Positions 16,624 through 23,931 of a stretch of 30,016 nt of DNA are shown here, piece after piece. Numbering within the stretch: position 1 is the stretch's first letter; every line of letters begins with the position of its first letter. Made by a program: the position numbers and the translations under genes. The DNA is from JBBIKU01 sp037445245 (lineage in GTDB: Bacteria > Chloroflexota > Anaerolineae > Anaerolineales > Anaerolineaceae): assembly GCA_037445245.1 (NCBI GenBank), contig JBBIKU010000008.1:1-30016 (forward strand), given 5' to 3'. The notes under the pieces are model-generated. The model made no database searches. It was given only the letters and a program-made list of their open reading frames with translations, and was not told where the DNA came from.

Positions 16624-16983
16624 TTATTCCTGCTGTTTTGCGCTCTCTTCAACAACGCTCAGAAATTCTCCAACGATTTCGCGCAGGTTGCTTTCCGGCA
16701 AGGCACCCGTCAACCGATGCGCGATCTTTCCCTCCGAGACAAATAACATCGTCGGAATCCCCTGCACACCAAAACGCATCGCCCACTCCGGGTTTTCATC
16801 GGTATTGACTTTGGCGATGATCAGTTTGCCGGCGTACTCTTTGGCAAGCTTTTCAAGCGTGGGAGCCACCATTTTACAGGGACCACACCAAGGCGCCCAG
16901 AAATCAACCACCACCGGCAAAGGCGACTGCATGACGGTTTTCTCGAATGCGGCATCGGTCACATGAATCGGTTCTTCAAACAT
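16624..16983 (-). CDS. Thioredoxin
   Basis: The protein has 119 residues, with the thioredoxin active site FWAPWCGPCK (C33, C36) and the cis-proline GIPTM (P78). It reduces disulfides of cytoplasmic proteins, itself recharged by thioredoxin reductase, which is not in the window. No signal peptide is present. ATG 16983 has AGGAG 6 bases upstream. A short C-terminal tail rich in Glu, Ser and Gln extends past the usual end of the fold. It is convergent with murA and monocistronic, with a terminator at 16566-16600 and a possible promoter about 25 bases upstream. Confidence 0.93.
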   Translation of the reverse strand: MFEEPIHVTDAAFEKTVMQSPLPVVVDFWAPWCGPCKMVAPTLEKLAKEYAGKLIIAKVNTDENPEWAMRFGVQGIPTMLFVSEGKIAHRLTGALPESNLREIVGEFLSVVEESAKQQE

Positions 16984-17009
16984 AATATCTCCTGCTTAGT
17001 TTAACCGGA

Positions 17010-17015
17010 AGTATA
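17010..17015 (-). promoter_or_regulatory. Candidate -10 of the thioredoxin gene
   Basis: TATACT on the minus strand (17015-17010) would give a start near 17003, 20 bases before the ATG at 16983. The only TTG-containing -35 (TTGGTG) is 19 bases away, so this is a weaker call. The rest of the 225-base gap 16984-17208 shows no gene. Confidence 0.4.
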
Positions 17016-17208
17016 TTTCTACTTCTCTATTTTACACCAATTCATCCGAGTCGCAGCCATTCCGCGAGCATCCGCCAAAGCCTCTGAATCACTCAGCTAA
17101 ACGGTACTGGCGTCGTTGAGGATGACAACTCGGAAAACTCAAAATAATCTGATATCTGACAATGAATGGACACTGAGCCCCCAACAAAATCTGCACCGCA
17201 AACAGTCT

Positions 17209-17943
17209 TTATGAAACTTTCTCTCCCTCCTCCCGGTGATAGTCCACAAATCGATAGCCGATGCCACGTTCAGTCAGGATGTATTTGGGGTCTGATGGGT
17301 CTTTTTCCAGCTTCTGCCGTAAATAATTGACGTACAAGCGCACGTAATGAGGCTCGTCACGATACTCATAGCCCCACACTTTTGACAGAATTTGATCATA
17401 GGTCATCACCCAGCCGGCATTTTGCACCAGGTGATACAGCAACCGGTATTCGGTCGGTCTTAATTTGACCAGTTCGCCGTCCACCCACACCTCGCGCCTG
17501 CCAAAATCGATCTGCAAGCGTTCGTCAATCTCGATCCGCTCATGCAAACTGACTCCTGTCGCGTCCGCCCGACGCAACACCGCTCGCACCCGGCTTACCA
17601 GTTCGCGCGGGCTGAATGGCTTGGTTACGTAATCATCGGCGCCCAGTTCAAGACCACGCACGCGATCATCTTCTTCGCCCTTGGCAGTCAGCATGATCAC
17701 CGGCACCTGACTGACCTCGCGCATCATGCGCAGCACTTCAAAACCGTCAATGTCCGGAAGCATGACATCCAACACAACCACGTCCGGTATCTGATCGCGC
17801 AGCTTGTTGATCGCTTCCATGCCGCGATATGCCTCGATCACCTGAAAGCCATCGTGCTCCAAATTGAGCCGGATGAAACGCGCCATACGCTCTTCGTCAT
17901 CCACCACCAGAATACGACGATTTTTGAACATATCTTCGCTCAT
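17209..17943 (-). CDS. OmpR/PhoB-family response regulator
   Basis: The protein has 244 residues from ATG 17943. This start is 4 bases after the TGA of the upstream 79-residue gene and has GGGAG 7 bases before it; a longer in-frame start at 17979 is rejected. The receiver domain (about 8-122) has the acidic pair D15-D16, phosphoacceptor D59 (VVLDVMLPDIDG), T87 and K108. The C-terminal winged helix (about 140-240) has LRPTEYRLLYHL and the recognition region PHYVRLYVNYLRQKL, ending TERGIGYRFV, close to KdpE/PhoB-type regulators. It should bind DNA as a phosphorylated dimer. No histidine kinase is in the window. It is the last gene of the kinase-PP2C-vWA-FHA operon, so phosphorylation by a Ser/Thr kinase is a possibility worth testing. 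Confidence 0.92.
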   Translation of the reverse strand: MSEDMFKNRRILVVDDEERMARFIRLNLEHDGFQVIEAYRGMEAINKLRDQIPDVVVLDVMLPDIDGFEVLRMMREVSQVPVIMLTAKGEEDDRVRGLELGADDYVTKPFSPRELVSRVRAVLRRADATGVSLHERIEIDERLQIDFGRREVWVDGELVKLRPTEYRLLYHLVQNAGWVMTYDQILSKVWGYEYRDEPHYVRLYVNYLRQKLEKDPSDPKYILTERGIGYRFVDYHREEGEKVS

Positions 17944-17947
17944 AGAC

Positions 17948-18187
17948 TCACTCCCGAATGAAACTGATGATCTCCTCATCCGTCACGGCGGGCAGGATCT
18001 CCAGAAAGGTCAACCGTGAGACGGGCCAGACCACGGTCGTAACACTCGGATCAACATAGGGTAAGTCTTTGCCATCTTTGCGCCGGGGATTCTTGAGAAT
18101 GATGATTGAATCGCCAGGTGCCGGCATCTCATCCATTTCACCCAAGACCGGGTCTTCATTGTTGAGATGTAAAAGTACAGTTGGCAT
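17948..18187 (-). CDS. Small conserved-looking protein of unknown function (79 aa)
   Basis: I do not recognise a named domain. The 79-residue product is acidic at both ends, has no membrane segment and no Cys. It has a compact beta-like start (PTVLLHLNNEDPVLGEMDEMP), a basic middle (LKNPRRKDGKDLPYVD) and a C-terminus ending TDEEIISFIRE. ATG 18187 has a GGAGAG ribosome site. It lies 32 bases after the FHA gene and 4 bases before the response regulator, so it is clearly cotranscribed. The position suggests an adaptor or regulator within the phospho-signalling operon. That is inference from position only. Confidence 0.7.
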   Translation of the reverse strand: MPTVLLHLNNEDPVLGEMDEMPAPGDSIIILKNPRRKDGKDLPYVDPSVTTVVWPVSRLTFLEILPAVTDEEIISFIRE

Positions 18188-18219
18188 GTTTTACTCTCCA
18201 CTTCTCATACGGGCAAACA

Positions 18220-18732
18220 TTATTGTATCAAAATCTTGAACCGCAATTTACCGAGTGCAATTTCGTCTCCATTTCTTAACACCCCAAAGGTGTAAGGCGA
18301 GATCTTGATGCCGTTCACCCGGGTTCCGTTCGCCGACCCCAGATCAACGATCACCACCCCCCTTATGGTCGTTTTCAATGCCGCATGCAGCCGGGAAACA
18401 CCCAAATTATAGCCATCGTGGATAGAAAAATCGATGTCAGGAAGGATGCCCTGACCTTCGGAAATTCTGCCAAGTGTGATTTCTTTTCGCCCTTCGAAAG
18501 TGATCCTTTGGTCGCTTTCAGGGAGAAAGAGAGTGATTTTTCCGGGATAGGGTTCCGCTTCTGCTGCCGGCTCGCTGCCACTCGCCGCCCGTTGATTTTC
18601 GGCGTGAAGCTGTGAGAACACGGCGTACTTGACCACCGGGGATTCCTCGCCAGCATCAATTCGAGACCCGCAGTTCTCACAAAACAGCGAACCGGGTAAT
18701 TGCGAACTTTGGCAGCTCGGGCACTCGATCAC
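18220..18732 (-). CDS. Zinc-ribbon/FHA-domain phosphopeptide-binding protein
   Basis: The protein has 170 residues. The N-terminal zinc ribbon has C4-C7 and C18-C21 (CPSC ... CENC). A linker rich in Ala, Glu and Ser (about 26-66) leads to a C-terminal FHA domain (about 66-168). The FHA binding residues are present: R89 (LGRI), S113-R114-H116 (VSRLHA) and N135-G-T137 (NGTRVNG). FHA domains bind phosphothreonine, so the protein is expected to read the output of the operon's Ser/Thr kinase. The start is GTG at 18732, with a run of G 6 bases upstream, and it overlaps the TGA of the J/vWA gene (GTGA). It is a soluble cytoplasmic protein. Confidence 0.9.
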   Translation of the reverse strand: MIECPSCQSSQLPGSLFCENCGSRIDAGEESPVVKYAVFSQLHAENQRAASGSEPAAEAEPYPGKITLFLPESDQRITFEGRKEITLGRISEGQGILPDIDFSIHDGYNLGVSRLHAALKTTIRGVVIVDLGSANGTRVNGIKISPYTFGVLRNGDEIALGKLRFKILIQ

Positions 18733-20231
18733 GAATTCCCCCCTTCAACCGTGGCAGGCAAAAGCAGTGCTCGCGTGCCGTACTTGATGCGTTTGTCGCC
18801 TTCCCGGCTGATCGCTTGCCCCTTTTGAACATGGTTCACTTCCGATAACACCGCCTGCGCCAGTTTATTCTCGCCCTGAGCGATCAGGTGAGTCGCCAGA
18901 AACTGCAGATGCCGGGTTGCCAGTTCAACGTTTCCGCCTTTTAATTCCAAGCGAGCTTTCTCGTACAAACGATATAAACGCAAGCGGGAAAGAGCGTCAA
19001 TGATCTCTGCCGGCGACTCGGCGACAACCGGTTCATCCAAAACCGGTCTCACGAAGGAGATGTGAACCTGCTTCTCCAGGTCGTCTCCGCTGGTGAGTCC
19101 GGCAACCAAAAAATCTCCAAGTCTAATTTCATTCACCCCCGCTGGGATGGGTTCGACCAGGAATTCGAATAAAAGCTTTTGGCCGGCTTGATAGACCAGA
19201 TTTCCCAAATTGACCGGGTTTTCTAAAGGCAACGGGCTGATTTCAGGTGCCAAGCGGAAAAGAAATTTTAAGTTTATATGAGAGCCCAAATTGATTTGGA
19301 TGCGAACCCGGCGGACAAATACCGACCCGATCGTTTTAATGCGCTGCGCCAGGAAATCCTTTTGGTCGCGGTGAAAAGAAACAAAGGAGGTGCTGCCGCC
19401 GGTTAATCCAGAAAGACGATCCAAAAACTCGTCATTCCATTCCGAGCCAATGCCGAGGGCGCTGATCACAACGCCCTCTTCAGCCGCTTTGCGCGCCAAG
19501 GCGAGCGCTAGGCTCTCATCCCCGTAGGTGTGCCCGTCCGTAATCAGAATCAGATGATCGATCACGCCACTCGTGGAGGCTTTCTGGAGTTCGAACAAAC
19601 CTCGTTCAAGACCGTGGTAAATTTCGGTTGCGCCCTCATTGGATAATAGACTGATTCGATCCGCCTTGTCGCCCAACTGGGATACCGGTGTTGCAGGCAC
19701 GATCACTTCAGCCCGGTCGCCGAATGCCACCACGCTGAGTAAATCTGTCGGCGATAATTTTTTGATAAACGCCGAAACATTGGCTTTGACCATGTCCATC
19801 CGCTCCCCCTTCATCGAGGTCGAGCGGTCGATCACCAGGCAAATGTTCAAAGCGCACTCTTTCTCGCGTGGCAGGGTCAGATTGGGTCTGATTTCCAGCA
19901 ACGCATAAAAAAGCTGCGGTTCTGACAATCGGCTGATACCCGCTGCGCTAAAAAGCAGCCGGGATTCAAACGGCGTTTTCACCTTCGGCAGCGAGTACCC
20001 ACCAAGTGGGCACGAGGCGTCATAGGCAGCTCGTTTTTTTCGGCTGGATAAGGTTTCATAAGCCTTCTGCACCGCAATAAATTGTTCCTGTGCATCCGGA
20101 TGCGGATTGATATCCGGGTGCAACTTCCGGGCTGCCTCAAAAAAAGCGCGACGAATTTCCCTGCTGGTGGCATTCGATGCCACACCCAAAATCTGATAAT
20201 AAGAAAGGTTTTTCATCATCCCCTGCCCCAT
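18729..20231 (-). CDS. J-domain/von Willebrand A fusion protein
   Basis: The protein has 500 residues. Residues about 9-72 form a J domain: YYQILGV, then the essential HPD tripeptide at 38-40 (KLHPDIN), then KAYETLSSRKKRAAYD. A short linker containing CPLGGY is encoded by a copy of the dispersed palindrome. From about 127 a vWA domain follows with a complete MIDAS: D135-x-S137-x-S139 (DRSTS), T202 and D232 (ITDGHTYGD). A beta-rich region (about 315-410) and a helical tail (about 415-480) complete it. J domains stimulate Hsp70 ATPase; vWA domains bind protein partners through a metal. ATG 20231 abuts the PP2C stop; ATGs at 20219 and 20216 are alternatives. No membrane segment or signal is seen. 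The combination is unusual. Confidence 0.9.
   Translation of the reverse strand: MGQGMMKNLSYYQILGVASNATSREIRRAFFEAARKLHPDINPHPDAQEQFIAVQKAYETLSSRKKRAAYDASCPLGGYSLPKVKTPFESRLLFSAAGISRLSEPQLFYALLEIRPNLTLPREKECALNICLVIDRSTSMKGERMDMVKANVSAFIKKLSPTDLLSVVAFGDRAEVIVPATPVSQLGDKADRISLLSNEGATEIYHGLERGLFELQKASTSGVIDHLILITDGHTYGDESLALALARKAAEEGVVISALGIGSEWNDEFLDRLSGLTGGSTSFVSFHRDQKDFLAQRIKTIGSVFVRRVRIQINLGSHINLKFLFRLAPEISPLPLENPVNLGNLVYQAGQKLLFEFLVEPIPAGVNEIRLGDFLVAGLTSGDDLEKQVHISFVRPVLDEPVVAESPAEIIDALSRLRLYRLYEKARLELKGGNVELATRHLQFLATHLIAQGENKLAQAVLSEVNHVQKGQAISREGDKRIKYGTRALLLPATVEGGNS
19995..20013. repeat. Single copy of the dispersed palindromic repeat
   Basis: GTACCCACCAAGTGGGCAC differs from the 6786 unit only in the central triplet. 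On the coding strand it gives CPLGGY (residues 74-79), in the linker between the J domain and the vWA region. It lies more than 10 kb from the other copies and in an unrelated gene. Confidence 0.75.
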
Positions 20232-21091
20232 TTACTCCCGAAACTGCACCAGAATAACCGTGATATTATCCGGTCCACCGCCATCATTGGCGGCATTAAT
20301 TAACGCCCGGCATTTTTCGCTCAAATCCTTCTCAGTGGATAATATCTCGGCAATGCGCTTATCCGAGACAACGCCCCACAAGCCATCCGTGCACAGCAAA
20401 AGGTACCCCCGGTGAGAAAAAGTAAGGTTCTTGATTTCGGGTTTAAGCTGATCGCTTTGTCCCAACGCCCGGTAGAGAACATTGCGTTGGGGATGGACTT
20501 TGGCTTCCTCCTCGCTGATCTGCCCCAGTTGAACCATTCGTCTGACCAGAGAATGATCTTGGGTTAAAACTTGAGCTTCGCCGTGGGGAGAAAAAAAATA
20601 CGCCCGGCTGTCGCCAACGTGCGCCAGAGTGACCTGACTTCCGATCATCAAAGCCGCCGTTAGCGTGGTGCCGCCGCCAGGAGCGCGATTGAGCACTGCT
20701 TTTTGCGCTTCTTGCACCGCCTTTTCCACCATTTCCAAAAGGCTTTCCCCTTGCCGTTGCGATTGCAGCCCCAGCAGGGACGGCGTCAAACACCCCAGCA
20801 GATATTCTGCCATCGATCGCAGCGCAACACCACTGGCGACTTCGCCGTATTGATGACCGCCCATGCCATCAGCAACCATGAACAACCCAAAAGGTACCTC
20901 GTCATCACCCGCCACCAAAATCGAACTCAAACTGAACAGCCCATCTTCGTTGTGTTCACGCTGCTGTCCAATCGAGAAGGCACTGGCACAGATGCGGATT
21001 CTCCCGTTGATTGCACATCAGCCTGGCTTTTCTCAGCGCTGGGCTGAGAGGACTCGGCTATGATAAACCACTTCCTAAGCTTCCCAAACAC
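20232..21091 (-). CDS. PP2C-type Ser/Thr protein phosphatase with apparent frameshift
   Basis: The catalytic domain is complete in one frame: QQREHNED, MVADGMGGH, LAHVGDSRAYF, LLCTDGLWGVVSD, GGGPDNITVI. These are the metal-binding and core motifs of PP2C/Stp1 enzymes that remove phosphate from Ser/Thr. However, between an upstream stop and REHNED that frame has no ATG, GTG or TTG. Its first start, TTG 20930, would delete the first metal-binding motif. In the neighbouring frame, GTG 21091 has a perfect GGAGG 6 bases upstream and encodes MFGKLRKWF plus a polar linker (to about STG), then runs out of frame to a TGA that overlaps the TTG. One added base near the GGG at 21003-21005 would join them into a 286-residue protein. 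It could be a sequencing error, a real lesion or recoding. Confidence 0.8.
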
Positions 21092-21135
21092 TGCGCACCT
21101 CCATCGCTGATATGGGGAAACAATGGCAAGATGAA

Positions 21136-23001
21136 TTAGCCCGCCAGAGCATAGAGGCGATGGTCAGTAGACCCGAAGTAAAGAACGTCTTTGTAGATAT
21201 AAATTGAACCGGTAATGGCGCCTTCGGTCTGAAATGCCCAGCGCAACCTGCCGCTGCGATATTCCAAACAGTACAGCTTCCCGTCCGCCGAACCAACATA
21301 AATCGAATCCTTATGGATAACGGGAGACCCGCTGACCTGGTGATCGGTCATAAACCGCCAAACTTCTTTGGCGCTGCCGCTATCCACGCAATAAATGTGG
21401 CAATCTGCCGAACCGATGAAGAGCAGATGGCCTGCCTTGCAAGGCGAAGAGACGCTCCCTTTCCCCATGCGGAAACGCCAGATCACCCAACCGCTGTGCG
21501 CATCCAGAGCGTAAAATGTGGAATCGAGCGACGCGAAATAAACCACCTCATCATCCACCAGTGGCGATGAAAAAATCGATCGCTTGGCTCTAAAACGCCA
21601 GCGGGTCCGCCCGCTGAGATCGCAGCAGATGAATTCACCGCTGTCACAACCGAAATAAATCGATTCGCCATCAACGAATGGCGTTGACCGCACCGGCGAG
21701 TCGGCATCCAGCAACCAAACCCTGCGAGTCGTTGCCGAGTTCACCATATGCAAGCAACCATCGTCCGAACCGATCAAAACATGCCCCTCAATCATTCGCG
21801 GTGAGCAACGAATTGCACCATCGCTATGATATGTCCACACCAAATTGCCGGTTCGAGCAGAAACAGCATACAGTGTTTTATCCTCCGAACCAAAAACCAC
21901 CGCACCCTCATGCACCAGAGGCTGGCTGACGATACCCCCGGCGGTAGGATATTTCCAGCGGAACGTCCCATCACTGACTTGAATGGCATACAGGTTTGAA
22001 TCATAGGCGCCCACATACACCGTGCCCCCATCGCAGATCGGTGTTCCGCGTATTTCATCCTCACACTGGAAGGTCCACAGCGGTTTGATCTCTTGCGCCA
22101 TCCTCAAAGAAACTGTACGTGAAACAATTCGGTTCAAAACCCCCGTCTTGCGCGCTGCCATCATCAAAGCTTCCTTCATGGCATCGATAGATTGGAAGCG
22201 GTCCTGGGGATTATACTGCAAAGCGGTATTGATCACCGCTTCCAGCTCAGCCGAGATGGCAGGGTTGATCTCACGGATCTTCCGTTCGGTAAAGGTGAAA
22301 GGCGGTTCCAGGCGCGGATCGCGGCGGGTCAACAGATGGTGCATGGTGGCACCGAGTGAATAAATATCCGCCAGGGGGGTTGCCTCGCCGCGATATTGTT
22401 CGGGAGGCGAATAGCCTTCCGTACCCACCATGGTGCCGCGTTGCCCCTCTTTAAAAAGCTTGGCGATCCCAAAATCAACCAGCACGACATGTCCCTGCTG
22501 ATTGATCATAATGTTCGAGGGTTTAATGTCACGAAACACAATCGGTTCCGGTTTATGCGCATGCAGGTAACTCAATACATTGCAGATTTCAACCATCCAC
22601 TGGATGATCTGCTCCTCGGGGAAGAAATCCTTCGATTCAAAGAGTAAGGCTTCCAGATCCTTACCGTGTACGTATTCCAACACCAGGTATGAACGCTGGT
22701 CGTGGGTGAAATAATCCAGAATCTTGGGGATCGAAGGATGGGCAAGTGACACCAGGATGTTGGCTTCGCGCTCGAAATTCTGGACGATGGTACGCCTCAC
22801 CAGCGGATCAGGTGCCTGATTGACCATCTCTTTGACCGCCACCAGTTTATCTGTATTCAGAAAATGCAAATCGCGCGCCCGATAAACCGATCCCATTCCC
22901 CCCAGACCGATCACGTCTTGGATCTGATAGCGGTTTTGAAGCACCGTATCCGGCTGGAGTTGTTGAGACCAGCCATTCTCGGATTGAGAACCGTCGCTCA
23001 T
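21136..23001 (-). CDS. Soluble Hanks-type Ser/Thr kinase with PQQ-like beta-propeller
   Basis: The protein has 621 residues from ATG 23001. The kinase domain (about 24-285) has the glycine loop GLGGMGSVY, K57 (AVKEM), E78, the catalytic loop VFRDIKPSN (F156-R157-D158, Phe for the usual His) and DFG at 176-178, then GTEGYSPPEQY. From about 305 to the end are eight repeats of roughly 40 residues, each with a W (PLWTF, FRWKY, LVWTY, RVWLL, TRWRF, VIWRF, EVWRF, LRWAF) and a V-x-x-G-S-x-D-x-x-LY pattern: a PQQ/YncE-like eight-bladed propeller. No membrane segment lies between or after the domains, so it should be cytoplasmic. An in-frame TTG lies at 23028; neither start has an ideal ribosome site. 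It heads the operon with PP2C, J/vWA, FHA and regulator genes. Confidence 0.93.
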   Translation of the reverse strand: MSDGSQSENGWSQQLQPDTVLQNRYQIQDVIGLGGMGSVYRARDLHFLNTDKLVAVKEMVNQAPDPLVRRTIVQNFEREANILVSLAHPSIPKILDYFTHDQRSYLVLEYVHGKDLEALLFESKDFFPEEQIIQWMVEICNVLSYLHAHKPEPIVFRDIKPSNIMINQQGHVVLVDFGIAKLFKEGQRGTMVGTEGYSPPEQYRGEATPLADIYSLGATMHHLLTRRDPRLEPPFTFTERKIREINPAISAELEAVINTALQYNPQDRFQSIDAMKEALMMAARKTGVLNRIVSRTVSLRMAQEIKPLWTFQCEDEIRGTPICDGGTVYVGAYDSNLYAIQVSDGTFRWKYPTAGGIVSQPLVHEGAVVFGSEDKTLYAVSARTGNLVWTYHSDGAIRCSPRMIEGHVLIGSDDGCLHMVNSATTRRVWLLDADSPVRSTPFVDGESIYFGCDSGEFICCDLSGRTRWRFRAKRSIFSSPLVDDEVVYFASLDSTFYALDAHSGWVIWRFRMGKGSVSSPCKAGHLLFIGSADCHIYCVDSGSAKEVWRFMTDHQVSGSPVIHKDSIYVGSADGKLYCLEYRSGRLRWAFQTEGAITGSIYIYKDVLYFGSTDHRLYALAG

Positions 23002-23075
23002 CCGTTGGGTTTCCAGTTCTACCTCCAATCATGCCGGTGGGGGTAATTCACTTTGCTCACCTTTCCCACAGTTAA

Positions 23076-23089
23076 ATCCAATGTTGGAT
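23076..23089. promoter_or_regulatory. Inverted repeat in the kinase leader, possible operator
   Basis: ATCCAA and TTGGAT are separated by 2 bases, 75 bases upstream of the kinase ATG and downstream of a possible promoter. It could be an operator or an mRNA hairpin. There is no independent support. Confidence 0.3.
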
Positions 23090-23117
23090 CACACTCAACC
23101 GGTCAGTTACTTTTTTC

Positions 23118-23126
23118 ATTTTAGCA
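23118..23126 (-). promoter_or_regulatory. Candidate extended -10 promoter of the kinase operon
   Basis: On the minus strand TGCTAAAAT (23126-23118) is an extended -10 in an AT-rich stretch within the 279-base gap between the SH3b gene and the kinase. The predicted leader is about 110 bases. The -35 is poor. The rest of the gap has a GC-rich section (about 23175-23240) with no convincing gene. Confidence 0.4.
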
Positions 23127-23280
23127 TAAGCAATTTTAAAATAAACCCCAGCTTGCAGATTAGCAAAGCCCGCATTTGCCAACCCATGAAGTGCGCCGCC
23201 GCATGGACCACACGGAGGGAAGGGACAGAGCCGCTTGCGCCTTGACCGTATTCTTGGCGCGAGAAACATCGGAAAAAAAT

Positions 23281-23772
23281 TTACGGCTCTTCGTGTTGAA
23301 TGACCGAGAGATAGCTTGAGGCAGCCCAGCCACTACGGGTGACGTCGTAAGGAGAAACCAGATACCACCAGGTGAAGCCATCCGCCTCTTTTGGACCGTC
23401 TTTCACCTCAAAACCTTCTGCATCCATTCCCAAAAACCGCGGCGGGTAATCGATGCCGGGCCCGGAGCGCATACGAAGCCCCACCCCACCTGTGTTGACA
23501 ATCTGCACGTACGCCCCGACCGAAATGCCATCTTTTTCAACCAGAGCTTCTTCGGTCGGCGTGGGCGTCAGGAAGAGGTGCGATATCGTGGCAGTCAGGG
23601 TTGGTCCCGAGATGATCACCAGTTGCGCAGTGGGTGACACCTGCGTCGCCTGTCGCGGCTGAACCACCCACATTAAACTGCCGAAAAAGACGCATAACCC
23701 TCCCACAACCATCAAGGTTGCGACAATCACCCAATTAGACCAACGTTCGCCAATCCAGGTGCGCAAATTCAT
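23281..23772 (-). CDS. Membrane-anchored SH3b-domain protein
   Basis: The protein has 163 residues. A short basic N-terminus precedes one membrane segment (about 14-37), oriented so that the rest is outside the cell. A Thr/Pro-rich linker (FLTPTPTEE, near 67-75) leads to a bacterial SH3 domain (about 84-158) with VGLRMRSGPGIDYP, the usual start of SH3b folds, and SGWAASSYLSV near the end. SH3b domains often bind cell-wall peptides. ATG 23772 has GAGG 4 bases upstream. It lies upstream of the kinase operon on the same strand and divergent from the second kinase, so it may be an envelope-sensing partner. That link is positional inference. Confidence 0.8.
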   Translation of the reverse strand: MNLRTWIGERWSNWVIVATLMVVGGLCVFFGSLMWVVQPRQATQVSPTAQLVIISGPTLTATISHLFLTPTPTEEALVEKDGISVGAYVQIVNTGGVGLRMRSGPGIDYPPRFLGMDAEGFEVKDGPKEADGFTWWYLVSPYDVTRSGWAASSYLSVIQHEEP

Positions 23773-23845
23773 TGTGCCTCAACCCTTCAACATTCGAACT
23801 TTGAGTTTCTAGGAAAATAAAACCCGTCCGAAACAATCGACAAAA

Positions 23846-23851
23846 ATTATA
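23846..23851 (-). promoter_or_regulatory. -10 box of the SH3b gene
   Basis: A perfect TATAAT on the minus strand (23851-23846) would start transcription near 23839, 67 bases before the ATG at 23772. No convincing -35 is seen at the right distance. Confidence 0.45.
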
Positions 23852-23914
23852 TCGCATTCTATTCTCCCTCCCCGTTCGTTGTGCAAGACAAAACTGCATT
23901 CTCAATTGGCTCTA

Positions 23915-23923
23915 TGTTATAAT
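23915..23923 (+). promoter_or_regulatory. Extended -10 promoter of the second kinase gene (leaderless)
   Basis: TGTTATAAT is a perfect extended -10. The predicted start (about 23930) is only 2 bases before the ATG at 23932 and there is no Shine-Dalgarno sequence, so the mRNA is probably leaderless. Confidence 0.6.
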
Positions 23924-23931
23924 CTTAATTC

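Noticed and set aside
17041..17208. Small gene or RNA in the gap between thioredoxin and response regulator
   Set aside because: No open frame with a ribosome site, no strong hairpin and no promoter pair could be supported.
20232..20930. TTG at 20930 as the true start of the PP2C gene
   Set aside because: It removes the first metal-binding motif, which is encoded directly upstream in the same frame, and has no ribosome site, whereas GTG 21091 has an ideal one.
22424..22441. GTACCCACCATGGTGCC in the kinase gene as another copy of the dispersed palindrome
   Set aside because: It encodes the conserved activation-loop residues TMVGTEGY of the kinase and matches the repeat only in one arm.
23072..23269. 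65-codon open frame on the minus strand between the SH3b and kinase genes
   Set aside because: It has no ribosome site, an odd composition (RSRRKRLCPFPPCGPC), no recognisable family, and it overlaps the likely promoter region of the kinase operon.
23622..23642. GCGCAGTGGGTGACAC in the SH3b gene as a repeat copy
   Set aside because: Only about 8 bases match and the partner arm is missing.
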